This document shows positions 21,776-32,879 of a DNA stretch of 64,000 nucleotides, piece by piece. The first letter of the stretch is position 1. Each line of letters starts with the position of its first letter. Origin of the DNA: Ichthyophis bannanicus (Eukaryota; Chordata; Amphibia; Gymnophiona; Ichthyophiidae); contig CM066035.1 of NCBI GenBank assembly GCA_033557465.1, positions 902,441,309 to 902,505,308 on the forward strand. Direction: 5' to 3'. The notes under the pieces were generated by a model. That model was not told the DNA's origin and made no database searches. It saw only the letters and a program-made list of their open reading frames with translations. The translations under genes and the position numbers were made by a program.

Positions 21776-23426
21776 ATGGAGAAACCATCTAGTGGTTTCA
21801 AAAAAATATTCAAAGTGTAGCGGTACCATTTCTGCTACAGACACCCATGACTGGTGTTTCAAATGTTTAGGTCCTGACCATTTACCATCGGAGTGTCTCC
21901 TCTGTAGAAAGATGACCAAGAGAGGCCTTCAGAACAGAGCTGCAAAATTCGGCACCCTCTTTGCCTCGGATGCAATGTCTGTTGCATCGACGTCGTCCAG
22001 AGCTTCATCTTCCTCCTATGGATCTCAGGTAACCAAACCCAGGTCTTCTAAGACCGGCCGGTCCTCAAAGGGTAGATCTCCTTCTAAGCATCGAGATGCT
22101 ACTAGCGTTGCCCTCGAGGAAAACACACCGGCTAAACAACCCCGGCGGGAGGTCCTGGCCTCCAAAGCATTAACGGGGTTCCAGGATGTTTCCGAAACTT
22201 CCACCTCTGGAGAACTCTTTGTGTCATGTTCTGGTGTTGTGGCCTGCTCCGCTGGTACTGACATCCAGGCATCGGCAGGTACCATGGATCAGCGGATCCT
22301 GGCCATTGAGCACAGCCTTGTGGCTTTATTAGCAGCCTCGGTACCACTAAAATCGCTGCAGTCAACGCAGTTGTTGGTACCGGTATTGGTACCGAACGTA
22401 CCTGCATCGACTGATGCACCTCTTTCCCTGCTTCCTCCCATGCCGGCCCTGGAATCAATCTCCGGCATCGAGGGTCCCGGTATCGAGGCAGTCCGATGCC
22501 AACTTTGATCGATACCGTCGACAAGCAATAAGAGAGCATCCAGCCCGACAATACTTTGAATCCTCTGATTCCGATGATTCCAATGACTCTATCGGTACTG
22601 GGGTACTTCTTCCGGAGGATCCATCTCCTTCGCCTCAACGTCGGATGTCTACCCCAGAGGATATGTCCTTTCAGGACTTCATACGTGATGTAGCAAGGTG
22701 ACTCTCCATCACCGTGACCCCTGAGAAGGAACCGAAAGCTGAAGAGTTGGAAATTCTTCAGTATTCGGCAGCTCCTAAGGAAGCTGCTACCCTTCTCATT
22801 CACCTAATTCTGCATGATCTCATGCTTAAGATGTGGGAAGCACCTTTAACGGTGTCTCCACATTCTAGGAGACTCGATACCGTGTACTGGGTACCACAAT
22901 GTCCCGGTTTCCAAAACACACAGTTACCACACCATTCCATGGTAGTGGAATCGGCAATGCGTAGGATCAAGAGTGCTAAGACGCATTCATCCAACCCTCC
23001 ATGTTATGAATCCAGAAAACTTGATGCCTTTGGGCGTCGATGCTTTCAGTCTTCGATGCTATCAGCTAGAATAAGCTCTTACATACTTTATACGGGTATG
23101 TTTCTTCAGGACGTTACAAGAGATTTGGAACTTATGGCTCCACATCTTCCCAATGACAAGAGGGCTGACTTCCTCACTCTAGTCAAACATGCCCAAAATG
23201 TATCTAAGTTTATGAAACGTGCAACCTTTGATTGTTTTGAGTGCATTAGCAGAACCTCTGCTATCTCCATCGGTGCACGTCGCATTGCCTGGTTACCGGC
23301 ATCTGATTTAGAACAATAGGTGCAAGACAAGCTGGGGAACATTTCTTGCACAGGAGAAAACCTTTTTGGCAAGGATTGGCAGGACAAAGCTAATCAGATT
23401 ATCAAGGACCACAGTCAACCCAGCTA
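21776..23426 (+). pseudogene. D4 gag-like ORF1 (several frame breaks)
   Basis: The ATG at 21776 gives MEKPSSGFKK, then a frameshift. The +0 frame 21792-22508 holds CSGTISATDTHDWCFKCLGPDHLPSECLLC (one Cys of the first pair lost), a Ser-rich SSSYGSQ...GRSSKGRSPSKHRDA segment and a run of GGTACC-rich codons. Frame +1 then carries the acidic SSDSDDSNDS part and, after a stop near 22700, the conserved capsid-like block LPHHSMVVESAMRRIKSAK ... IGARRIAWLPASDLEQ, with a further stop near 23319. It ends near 23426 in a Lys-rich segment. Confidence 0.8.
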
Positions 23427-23589
23427 AGAAAAAGACAGTTAAGTAACCCTTTTTCAACAAGAAAAAGAAATTCTATCCATCTTACACCCAGGCTGTCCAC
23501 TGCCCAGTTCATGCTCCCCAGAAGGGGCAGCAGCAACCCAGACAGCAGAGGAAGGCCCAAGTCCCCAGAGCTCAACCAGCTCAGCAGAC

Positions 23590-25507
23590 ACAGCCTCCTG
23601 AGGAGCTTTGACTCCTTCCTAGTGAACTTAGTCATCCTACCCCTGAAGGGTCCAGAGCCTCTCACCATCCCAGGCAGACTCTGTCATTTTGCTGAGAGAT
23701 GGCAACAGATAACATCAGAGCAGTGGACTCTCTCTAGTGTAGCAGAGGGGTACAAACTCCATTTCCACAGTTTGCCCCCTGCAAGACAGTTCAATTCTAG
23801 GGGCCCCTTCACCACTCTCTTGTGTCAAGAGGTCACCTCACTACTTGCTCAGGGAGCAATAGAAGAGGTACCTGTCCCAACAGGGCATGGGTTTCTACTC
23901 CCCCTGCTTCCTCATTCCAAAGAAGACAGGGTGATACAGGCCCATACTGAACCTCAGAGAATTGAACAAGTATCTGTTCCGAGAAAAATTCAAGATGATC
24001 TCTCTCGGAACACTTCTTCCCTACATTCAGAGTCAGGAATGGCTATGTTCTTTAGATCTAAAGGATGCATATACACATATCCTCATCCATACAGATCACA
24101 GGAGGTTTCTTTGATTCCTTTTTCAAGGAAGACATTATCAGTACAGGGTTCTACCCTTCGCACTGGCTTCTGCCCCAAGAGTCTTCACAAAATGCATGGC
24201 AGTAGTTGCAGCATTCCTGAGGACTCTGGGGATATTCGTCTTCCCCTACTTAGACGACTGGCTCATCCGAGCATCAACAGCTCCAGAAGCCAGCTCCGCT
24301 CTCTCCTGTACAATGCAAATCCTGCAGTGCCTGGGGCTGGTCTTAAACCTCCTATAATCTCATCTCACCCCTTCTCAATCCCTAGAGTTCATAGGGGCTC
24401 TTCTAGACACAAGGCAGTCAGGCTTTCCTGCCACAACCACGTTGTCTTTGAATACTCCAGCTGGCCTCTCAAGCAGCTATGAAAACTTTTCTAACTGCTC
24501 GAGAAATGCTTCAGCTGCTGGGGCATGTGGCATCCACTGTCCATGTGGTTCCCTATGCTCGCCTACACATGCGAGCAGCCAAGTGGACCCTAACTTCTCA
24601 GTGGACACAAATGTTGGGTCACCTGGGAGACAAAATCAGAAACTCTACATGCCTCATTTCGTCCCTACAGTGGTGGCAGTCGCTGAAAAACCTTCTCATA
24701 GGGTCTCCTTTCCAGCAGCCACTGCACCAAGATGCTTTAACAACAGATGCAGCCAAGTTAGGTTGGGGCACTCACTTGGACAATCTCTCCACTCGGCCTC
24801 TGGACCGAGCAGGAGGCTTGTCTTCACATTAACATCATGGAACTCAGGGCCATCTTCTTTGCCCTTCGAGTATTTCAGGACCACCTGAGCTACAAGACAG
24901 TTCTTGTCCAGACCGACAATCAGGTAGCTATGTTCTATGTGGGACAGGTTCTCAGGCGCTATGCAACGAAGTGCTATGCCTCTGGGCCTTCGCCAGAGAT
25001 CTTCAAATCCACCTTCTAGCGGTGTATCTTCCAGGTACCCAAAATCTCTTGACAGACAAACTCAGTCGAGTTCTGCTGCCACACGAGTGGCCTCTTCATC
25101 CAGAGCAAGTTGCTTGAATCTTTCAGATCTGGGGAACTCCAGATATAGACCTCTTTGCAAGTCCTCAGAATGCCAAACTTCCCCGGTTCTGTTCCAGAAT
25201 CCCAGCTCAGAACTGTCAGGCAAGGGATGCTTTTCACCTCCACTGGGTTCAGGGCTTCCTCTATGCCTACCCACCCATTCCCTTAATTCCCAAAACTCTC
25301 TTCAAGCTTCAGAGAGACAGGGGCCATATGATCCTCATAGCCCCACGCTGGCCACTACAGACGTGGTATCCACTGCTTCTACGTCTCTCTCAAGCCAAAC
25401 CTCTGGAGTTTGGATGTGCTCCAGATCTACTTTCTCAGGAGAACAGGTCGCTATTGTACCCGAACCCTCAGTCCCTACACCTCAGGGCGTGGCTACTGAG
25501 AGCCTAG
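23590..25507 (+). pseudogene. D4 RT-RNase H-methyltransferase-like ORF (multiple frameshifts)
   Basis: Recognisable in shifting frames. The pre-RT region is FDSFLVNLVILPLKGPEPLTIPGRLCHF. RT motif A (CSLDLKDAYTHILIH) lies near 24050-24090, and the codons for YLDDW are present near 24250 although upstream frames are broken. RNase H pieces include LTTDAAKLGWGTHL (24740-24790), MELRAIFFALRVF and QTDNQVAMFY. An MT-like remnant follows, with DIDLFASP codons near 25150 and YAYPPIPLIPKTL codons near 25265-25300. It ends near 25505, where the YR frame has already begun. Confidence 0.8.
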
Positions 25508-25898
25508 AATTCGAGGATATTATCCTTTCTCAACAGGTTAAAGATATCATTTTGGCTTCAAGAAAACCTTCCACAAGGAGGGACTATGCCTTTAAGTGGA
25601 AAAGGTTCTCTATCTGGTGTTCAAAAAAGGAATTTAATCCCTTTTCAGCTCCAGTGGAGGCGTTACTGGAGTATCTCCTCCATTTATCATCCTCTGGCCT
25701 TAAGACCAATTCATTAAGAGTCCACCTTAGTGCCATTGCGGCTTTCCACACCCTTCGATGACAACCTGTTTCCTCTCAACCACTTGTAGCAAGATTTATG
25801 AGATGTCTACTCTTAACAAAACCTCCCATTAAGCCATCACCCATGGCATGGGATTTGAATCTTGTCCTTGGGCAACTCATGAAACCGCCCTTCGAACC
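25470..25898 (+). pseudogene. D4 tyrosine recombinase, N-terminal fragment
   Basis: Open to 25761: QQVKDIILASRKPSTRRDYAFKWKRFSIWCS, LLEYLLHLSSSGLKTNSLRVHLSAIAAF, then a stop. Homology continues to about 25898 (PMAWDLNLVLGQLMKPPFEP). The catalytic half is missing because C-type sequence begins there. Confidence 0.8.
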
Positions 25899-25944
25899 CT
25901 TTTTCCGCTGGGGCTTCATCGGCGTCGATGACACCCATATGTGA

Positions 25945-26627
25945 GGGAGACAGTTGGGTGTTGAACGTAGTCCACAGGGGCTATGCACTACATTTTCACC
26001 AGCTGCCTCCGCCATACTTTCCAGGGGAGCCTCCAAGGCCTCCCCTGTACACAGATCTTCTCCGACGAGAGCTTCAAGGTCTGTTGGTGGACAGGGCGGT
26101 GGAACCTGTGCCTCCCCACTTGCAAGGTCACGGGTTCAACTCCAGGTATTTCCTGGTGCCCAAAAGAACCGGTGGCCTTCAACCTATTCTGGACCTCAGG
26201 AACCTCAACAAGTTCCTGGAGAAGGAAAAGTTCAAGATGCTTACTCTTGGAACACTTCTGCCCTACTTCCAGCAGGGAGATTGGCTATGCTCCTTAGATC
26301 TAAAGGATGCGTACACTCACATCCTCATTCATCCAGACCACAGAAAGTACCTCAGGTTCATTGTGGAGGAAACCATTATCAGTACAGAGTACTGCCTTTT
26401 GGCCTCACCTCCGCTCCCAGGGTCTTTACCAAATGCCTGGCAGTGGTGGCGGCCTACCTGAGAAATCAGGGAATCTTTGTCTTCCCCTATCTGGATGACT
26501 GGCTCATCAGGGGTCAGACGTGCCAGGAGGCCAGACAAGCCACCCTCAGAACTATTGCTCTTCTTCAAAGCCTGGGTTTCGTAATAAACTTCGCAAAGTC
26601 CACTTTGCTCCCCTCCCAGAACTTGTA
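25945..26627 (+). pseudogene. D5 reverse transcriptase, N-terminal part
   Basis: Open in two overlapping frames with one shift near 26370. DSWVLNVVHRGYALHFHQLPP, FNSRYFLVPKRTGGLQPILD, LDLKDAYTHILIHPDH, then in the other frame LPFGLTSAPRVFTKCLAVV and FVFPYLDDWLIRG with an intact catalytic box. It breaks off after SLGFVINFAKSTLLPSQNL at the left inversion breakpoint. Confidence 0.85.
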
Positions 26628-26628
26628 A

Positions 26629-28737
26629 GCCCAGGTGATACAGTCAGCCACCCAGATGGACAAGGTACGCTTGGACACAGCCAACCCTGTAAATAGCCCA
26701 CCCTGTATATAGCTCAAACAAATCAAGCACCCAACACATCCCTCACACAACTAAGTTTTATCCTCACTGCATGTACAACACACACACTTTACCTGATTGC
26801 TTGCTGTGATACCACCTTGATTATTAAGATAAGGCGGTTTAGAAATACTGTTAAATAAATAAATAAAATAAAACCCCAACTTATTAGGGTCAAAAGAAAC
26901 GAAGAGCTGAGTAGCCCTTCTATGCCCCTGCGTACAGTCAAGGTAGACGGATAAGGCCCTCCTACAGTCCAGGGTATGCAGAACTGCTTCAGCCTGGCTT
27001 GCATGAGGCCTAGGGAAGAATGTTGGAAGAACCACCTCTTGGTTAAGGTGGAAGGAGGAGACAACCTTTGGGAGGAACTTTGGATGGGTCCTAAGGACTA
27101 TCCTGTTCCCATAGAAGCGAGTGTAAGGCCTATCACAGACCAGGGCCTGAAGCTCACTCACTCGCCTAGCCGAGGTAAGGGCTATCAAGAAGAGTGTCTT
27201 CCAGGACAGGAAGCGTAGAGGGCAAGTAGCCATCGGCTCAAAGGGTGGGCGAGTCAGCTGCTGCAAGACCACATTCAACTCCCACTCAGGAGCAGGAGGA
27301 CGGATTGGAGGCTTGAGCAAAAGCAAGCCCCTGAGAAAGCGGGACACCAAGGGGTGAACCGACAGAGAATGTCCTTCCACCAGTGAGTGGTGAGCTGCTA
27401 GAGCTGAGAGGTGGACCCGAACAGAATTGGACTTAAGTCCCTGATTGGACAAGTGCAGTAAGTACTGAAGCACCACTGGTACAGTACAGGAGAAAGGATC
27501 CTCTGTACGTAGCTGACACCACACAGAAAACCTTTTCCATTTGAGAGCATAGGTTTTTCTAGTGGACTGTTTCCTAGAGGCTAGGACAACTTCCTCAACT
27601 TCCTGAGGTAGGCCCCAGGGAGCCAAAACTACCCTTGCAGCCTCCAGGCCATCAAATTGAGAGCTTTGAGATTGGGGTGCAGAAGGGAACCCTGCTCCTG
27701 AGAGAGAAGGTCGGGTTGCAACCCCAGAGGCAGTGGAGTGTCCACCGCCAGCTGAAGCAGAAGTGGAAACCAAGGTTGTCTCGGCCACCTGGGAACCACC
27801 AGCAGGACCGAGGCCTTGTCCTGAAGGATCTTGAACAGAGTTCGGGCCACCAAGGGCGTGGGAGGAAATGCATACAGGAGGCCCTGAGACCAGGGAATCA
27901 GAAAAGCATCTGCTGCTATCCGCAGAGGATGCGGTTGCCTGGAGCAGAACTTTGGCAGTTGCTTGTTCAGTGGACTGGCTAACAGATCTATCAAAGGGAG
28001 ACCCCATTTTAGGAAGATCTTCTGAACTACCAAGGGATGCAGCTGCCACTCGTGGGGCTGCAAAATTCTGCTCAACCTGTCGGCCAGGTAGTTTTCCTGG
28101 TCTGGAAGGTACACAACCCTGAGGAGCATGTTGTGCTTGAGGGCAAATGAACAAAGGTCCTGAGCCTCCCGACAAAGGAGCCTGGACCCAGTCCCACCCT
28201 GTTTGTTCACATAAAACATGGCTACCTGGTTGTCTGTCTGAACCAGGGCAGATTGATGAGCCAGGGTAGGAGAGAAAGCTTTGAGTGCTAAGCGAATAGC
28301 CCTGAGTTCTAGGAGATTGATCTGCTGTGCAGCCTCCCAAGGAGACCACAGGCCCTGGGTGCACTTGTTCAGACAATGAGCTCCCCAGCCCTGCAGGGAG
28401 GCGTCTGTGGTCAGTACCACTGTGTACCCAGGAATTTGAAAGGGCACCCCTTTTAGTAGATTGGGTGGGTGCAGCCACCAGCTGAGGGAGTCCAGAAATG
28501 GTCTGGACACCCTTATTCTGTCTCTGAGGTTGCCTGTGGCTTGTGACCACTGACTCCGAAGGCACCACTGTGCAGGCCGCATATGGAGCCTGGCATTGGG
28601 GGTTACATGAACTGTCGAAGCCATGTGACCAAGCAGCCTCAGGCAGAGTTTGGCGGAGACCACTGACCCGCTGAGAAACTGATTGGCTAAGTCCATCAGT
28701 ATTTGGGCCCTGTTTGCTGGCAAGAATGCCTTTACCA
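26629..28737 (-). pseudogene. D5 inverted segment: RT end, RNase H, MT-like, YR
   Basis: On the minus strand, from 28723 to 27629, one open frame of 364 codons reads through the RT connection (LCLRLLGHMASTVHVTPNARL), RNase H (LTTDASLQGWGAH, LLELRAIRLAL, QTDNQVAMFYVNKQGG, YLADRLSR) and the MT-like domain (LIDLLASPLNKQLPKFCSR, LLYAFPPTPLVARTLFK, VLLVVPRWPRQPWF). An overlapping frame to 26751 encodes YR with ALTSARRVSELQAL and stops short of HxxR. It continues exactly where the plus-strand RT at 26627 stops, so the segment is inverted in place. The YR part is interrupted by a short retroposon-like insert (26688-26873). Confidence 0.85.
26688..26873 (+). repeat. Short A-tailed insert in the inverted D5 segment
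   Basis: A 186-bp sequence absent from the other DIRS copies. It ends GGCGGTTTAGAAATACTG followed by an A-rich TAAATAAATAAAATAAAA tail, and is bounded by a possible 5-bp AACCC duplication. The tail resembles those near 12095, 48500 (inverted) and 58290 (inverted), suggesting a LINE tail or a LINE-mobilised SINE. Confidence 0.5.
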
Positions 28738-28742
28738 GGACA

Positions 28743-29128
28743 GAACCCTGGACTGTAGGAGGGCCTTATCCTTCTACCTTGACCGTACGCAGGGGTATAG
28801 AAGGGCTACTCAGCTCTTCGTATCCTTTGACCCTAATAAGTTGGGGTTGGCTGTGTCCAAGCGTATCTTGTCCATCTGGGTGGCTGACTGTATCACCTGG
28901 GCTTACAAGGTGGCTGACCTTCCTTTGCAGAGTCGGGTTACGGCCCACCGTGTCAGGGCAATGGCTGCCTCAGTGGCTCATCTCCGCTCTGTACCCTTGG
29001 TAGACATCTGCAGGGCTGCAACTTGGTCTTCAAGCCAGACTTTTGCGGCCCATTACTGTCTGGAGAGGGAGTCCCGTAGGGACAGTGCTTTTGGCCAAGC
29101 AGTACTCCGGAATCTCTTTGAGGTTTAG
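28743..29128 (+). pseudogene. D5 tyrosine recombinase, C-terminal part
   Basis: Open from about 28740 to the stop at 29128. LDCRRALSFYLDRTQGYRRATQ, SKRILSIWVADCITWAYK, AHRVRAMAAS (HxxR), DICRAATWSSSQTFAAHYCLE with the presumed Tyr, then SAFGQAVLRNLFEV. Box I is not present in this orientation; it lies in the inverted segment. Confidence 0.85.
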
Positions 29129-29256
29129 GCAACTCCTGCCCTCTGTTGGGCTACCGGTGGAGGTTGTGTCAGTGAAAAGCCTTTCTTTGCTGCTGGGACT
29201 AGAGGGAGTTCTCTTGTTCAGCCTGGGTTCCTCGGTAGCCCAGAGATGGGGAGTCA

Positions 29257-29612
29257 CCCATATGTGAGGACTGACTTCCTGCTTGGTCCTGGAGAAAGAG
29301 TAGTTACTCACCTGTAACAGGTGTTCTCCAGGAGCAGCAGGAATCAGTCCTCACAACCCTCCCTCCTCCCCTGGGAGTTGCAGTTGTACATAGTTTGTTT
29401 TACATTTTTGTGTGCTGTTCTTAGCTATGTCATTTGACTGAGGTAAGATGGCACCTTTAGGCGGGAAGGGAACCGCGCATGCGTGCCTTCATTCCCAAAG
29501 GCTTTCATAGAAAGCTGGGGAAATGCTCCGCTGGGGCTTCATCGGTGTCGATGACACCCATATGTGAGGACTGATTCCTGCTGCTCCTGGAGAACACCTG
29601 TTACAGGTGACT
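29257..29612 (+). repeat. D5 internal complementary region and right terminal repeat
   Basis: The C-type ICR at 29257-29354 is nearly identical to that of D3. The right repeat ends ACAGGTGACTAACTACTT at 29612. The left half of this ICR matches a left end that is no longer present in D5, so the missing 5' end was lost after, or during, insertion. Confidence 0.85.
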
Positions 29613-29917
29613 AACTACTTTCTCCGGGAACAGCAGGAATTGAGTCTTCACAACCCACCCTCCTCCCCTAGTAGTTGTATTTCTCTTTCTCTCTCCTTCT
29701 CTCCTTTGCCTCATCTAAAAACTCAACTGAAGAGGGAGAGTTGGAAAGGCGGGAAGGCAGCGATGCAGGCGCAGTGGGATGCTCCCAAAAGCTTTCCTTT
29801 TGGACGCTGGGGAGCGTTTCTGCGCAGGCTCTGTCGGTATCGACGATACTCATATGTGATGACTCGATTCCTGGTGTTCCCGGAGATCACCTGTTACAGG
29901 TGAGTAACCACGCTTTC
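29613..29917 (+). repeat. K-type right terminal fragment (probable D4 3' end)
   Basis: It starts TCTCCGGGAACAGCAGG, which is inside the right half of a K-type ICR, and continues through the pyrimidine-rich spacer and the right terminal repeat (CTGTCGGTATCGACG) to CACGCTTT. No left half of the ICR precedes it, as the D5 right end abuts it directly. Confidence 0.8.
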
Positions 29918-29957
29918 TCCAAAACAAAGAAGATGTAAGGGGCTCACATGCCAAAGG

Positions 29958-30076
29958 GCAAAAAGAAAAAAAGAACCACAGAGCTGTTCGTAACACCAAA
30001 ATAAAATTAATTATAATTTAACTAATTTTATTTTGGTGGTAGAAACTGCATTTTGGTTCTCTCTTTCTTTTTGGGT
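29958..30076. repeat. Fold-back (MITE-like) repeat
   Basis: A perfect 16-bp inverted repeat at 29994-30009 and 30023-30038 (CACCAAAATAAAATTA) is extended by imperfect arms to about 29958 and 30076. No coding capacity. The remaining sequence up to 30328 shows nothing recognisable. Confidence 0.55.
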
Positions 30077-30708
30077 ATCTATTTTGGGTCCAACAAAACC
30101 TCTTTTCCAACAGTAGGTGCAGAGCAGATCTAGGACATTTCAACGTAGTACCCATCATACAAGAAAGAAAAATCAGATTCTGGTGTCATCTCATTAACAG
30201 CCAGATTGTGAACACACACAAACCCCTACAAGTGTCACTGAAGACCTATAAAGCAAATCTACCATACCATAATGACACCAGCTTCTAAAATTAGCACTAT
30301 AAGGAGCCCACTCCTTATGTAAACCCTCTTCTCTGGGACCAAGCAGGAAGTAAGTCCTCACGTATGGGTGATGTCACTGACGGAGCCCATGCAGGAACAC
30401 TCCCTAGCTTCCATAGGAAGCTTTTGGAAGGACCATTGCGCATGTTTGCCAGTCTTCCTGCCCAAAGGAGCCATCTTAGTTCAGTTTTCTTTTTTTTCGC
30501 GGAGGCTCTCAGATGTCTGTCTGTCCCTGGAAACTAGTTGATACCTTTGGGGAGTTTTTTCCTGTTTTTTGGTACGTTTCAGTTGCGTACTCATCACTGT
30601 CTTCCTACCTGTCTCTGGGAGTGTCAGTGCCTCAGCGCCATGTTTTTTTTTCTCTGATTCTTTTTTGGCATGTGGGTTTCTCTCTCGTGCCTCCCTTGTT
30701 GGCTGGGA

Positions 30709-31780
30709 TGTTGGAGTTCTTTGACTTGGTGGAAGCGGTCTTCCCAGACATATCAAAGCCGGCCAGTGGCTTCAAGAAGTGCTTCCAGTGTGGCCAGACC
30801 ATCTCCATGATGGACCACCACAACTGGCACCTTCCGTGCCTCGGGCCCAACCATGAGCCCTCTACCTGCACTGTCTGCTTGCAGATGATGCACAGAGGGT
30901 TCTGAAATCGAGAAAGGCAGCAGGAATATCATCATCGGCACTGCTGTCCTCAGTGGCTTCCGCCGAGGCTTTGGCTTTGCGCAGGGGCCATGCTCACTTG
31001 GAGCCAAAGGGCCGCATTGCACTGGAGCAGCACCTGTCCTTCGAAAGTAGGCCCCAGGAGAACCGGACTCCGCCCCATTGACTTTGAAGCGGTTGGACTA
31101 CATGTATCAAGTCCACAACAGCTCTGGCTGCAAAAAACGACAGATCCCGCACAATTCCATGTTCATGGAATCGGCCATGTGGAGAATCAAGAGCACTAAA
31201 ACCCACTTCTTCATGCCTCCGGTCCAGGAGGCTCGGACCCTGGATGGCAGTGGGAGGAAGTGCTATTAAGGTTCCATGTAAGTGACTCGTATACAAGGCT
31301 TTCAGCTCTACATGGGCAGGTACCTCATGAATCTAGCGGGGGACCTGTGGCAGATTTCTCAGCCATCTTTTTGGAGGAATGGCTCGAGTGTTACCATGGT
31401 CTTGTCCTCAAGATCAGAGAGTGCTCCAAATATATGACCAGGATGGCCTATGATGGCTTTGAGTCTGTGGCCCGGGTGGCCATAGTGGGCATCGGGGCTT
31501 GCCACCTGTCTTGGCTGCAGTCTTCTGATTTAGAACAGTGGGTGTAGGACAAGCAAGTGGATGTCCCCTGCTGAGAACCTCTTAGGCAATCACATGGAGG
31601 GCAAAGCTGGAGAACTCGAACATGAGAAATTGACGATGACCCGGCTCTTCTGTAATATGGGGGATCCCTCTAAAAGGAAATCCTTTGGGAAAAAGTCCTT
31701 CTATCCCAAGAAGAGGATGTACTTTGCTGGCTACGCACCATATCAGCCCTATCATGGTTCTCAACAGGGGCAGCAATAGA
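30709..31780 (+). pseudogene. D6 gag-like remnant
   Basis: MLEFFDLVEAVFPDISKPAS leads into GFKKCFQCGQTISMMDHHNW and LPCLGPNHEPSTCTVC, the CxxC...CxxC...H block with Cys-to-Pro drift. After a stop at 30905 most of the central region is deleted. From 31078 come LDYMYQVHNSSGCKKRQIPH, MESAMWRIKSTKTHFFMPP and, after another stop, ARVAIVGIGACHLSWLQSSDLEQWV. The tail to about 31780 is Lys/Gln-rich. Several stops and frameshifts. Confidence 0.7.
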
Positions 31781-31849
31781 AAGGGCAAGGCAAGCGTCAG
31801 CAGTGCCATCCCAAGCCCCAGAAGTCCCATCCTGTGCCACAACTGCAGC

Positions 31850-32830
31850 TTTTGACTCCTTTCTCTTCCAATCCGAAATACAATTCCAACTCAGTTAGGA
31901 GGCAGATTGATCCATTTTGCCCGAGATGGCTCACAATATCATCAGATTCCTGGGCCCTCAAGGTAGTCCAGGACAGCTGCCTGTTGCATTTCGATCAACT
32001 TTCTCCCCCTTTTTGCCTGGGGAGTAACCCCTCAAACCTTCCCATAGGAAACGCCTCCAGCAGGAGATCTGGGCTCTCTTTACTGACCTGGCCATTCAAC
32101 TGGTCCCTCCTTCTCTCCTTCTCAGATCAGAAAGGGGTCCTACTACCGTTACTTCCTGGTCCCCAAGAAAATGTGAGGCTTCAGATTCATCTTGCATCTT
32201 AGGAACCTCAACCGGTTCCTACTGAGGGAAAAATTCAAAATGGTCTCCCTGGATTCATTGTTGCCTTGCCTCCAATGGGAAGATTGGCTGTGCTCCTTGG
32301 ATCTCAAAGATGCCTATACTCAGAACTTTATTCACCCTCTTTATCGGAACTATCTCCAATGCATCCTCAGTGGAAAGCACTATCAGTACCAGGTGCTACC
32401 CTTCGGCCTGGCCTCTGCCCCGAGGGTCTTCACAAAGTGTCTAACGGTGGTTGCTGCTTTCCTCTGGATGCTGTGGATCTTTGTCTTCCCCTATGTGAAT
32501 GACTGGTTGATCAATGGATGAATGCTGGACGAGGTCTGGCAGTCATCAAAGATCACCATTCAGCGGCTGGATCATCTGGGTTTCATCATCAATTACTCAA
32601 AGTCTCATTGCAGCCCACTCAGCATCTAGAGTTCATTGAGGCCCTCCTAGATACTACCATGGCTTGGGCCTAGTTGCCTGACAATCGAGCTCAACAGCTC
32701 ATAGCCTAAGCCAGAGAGGTGCAGAGCACTCCATTTACCACAGCCTGGCAGATGCTGTGCATTCTCGGCCACATGACTTCCACGGTTCACGTCACTCCAC
32801 TAGCCTGGCTACATATGAGGTAAGTGCAGT
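31850..32830 (+). pseudogene. D6 reverse transcriptase remnant with altered catalytic box
   Basis: An open frame 32192-32521 contains LRNLNRFLLREKFKMVSL, CSLDLKDAYTQNFIHP, HYQYQVLPFGLASAPRVFTKCL and FVFPYVNDW. The catalytic box that is YLDDW elsewhere reads YVNDW (Asn codon at 32498-32500), so the first catalytic Asp of the pair is lost. A stop follows directly. Downstream homology runs to the connection domain (ILGHMTSTVHVTPLAWLHMR) near 32770-32820. Confidence 0.8.
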
Positions 32831-32879
32831 GGGCAAGAGCCATCTCAGTAGAATGTAGAAGGCAAAAGCCAAATTGCAG

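Larger units (their letters stand above)
25899..29612 (+). mobile_element. D5: C-type DIRS, 5'-truncated, with internal inversion
   Basis: It lacks a left terminal repeat and gag. It begins with about 40 bp of C-type right-terminal-repeat sequence (25905-25944), then jumps to pre-RT and RT (25945-26627). The next about 2.1 kb (26629-28737) is inverted and carries the rest of RT, RNase H, MT and most of YR on the minus strand. Plus orientation resumes at about 28740 with the C-terminal YR, the ICR (29257-29354) and the right terminal repeat ending at 29612. The TLDCRRAL...WAYK portion of YR is present twice, once inverted (26629-26975) and once direct (28743-28910). Confidence 0.8.
21391..29917 (+). 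mobile_element. D4: DIRS retrotransposon, K-type, composite with D5 inside
   Basis: The left end ATCTCCAGGAACAAGC is at 21391. Gag (21776-23426), RT-RH-MT (about 23590-25507) and the start of YR (to 25898) follow. There the sequence changes to C-type DIRS (D5, 25899-29612). K-type sequence resumes at 29613 within the second half of an ICR and runs through a right terminal repeat to GCTTT at 29917. The simplest reading is that D5 sits in D4 with loss of the D4 YR and first ICR half. Treating 29613-29917 as the D4 right end is inference. Confidence 0.75.
30329..32860 (+). mobile_element. D6: C-type DIRS, 3'-truncated
   Basis: The left end TTCTCTGGGACCAAGCAGG at 30329 is C-type. Degraded gag (30709-31780) and RT (31850-32830) follow. 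RNase H, MT, YR, ICR and right terminal repeat are absent. Sequence changes to a sense CR1 LINE around 32840-32880. The exact edge could not be fixed. Confidence 0.8.

Noticed and set aside
26751..28568. 605-codon minus-strand frame taken as a novel gene
   Set aside because: The first two thirds is the alternate frame of RT-RH-MT and the remainder is YR of the inverted D5 segment.
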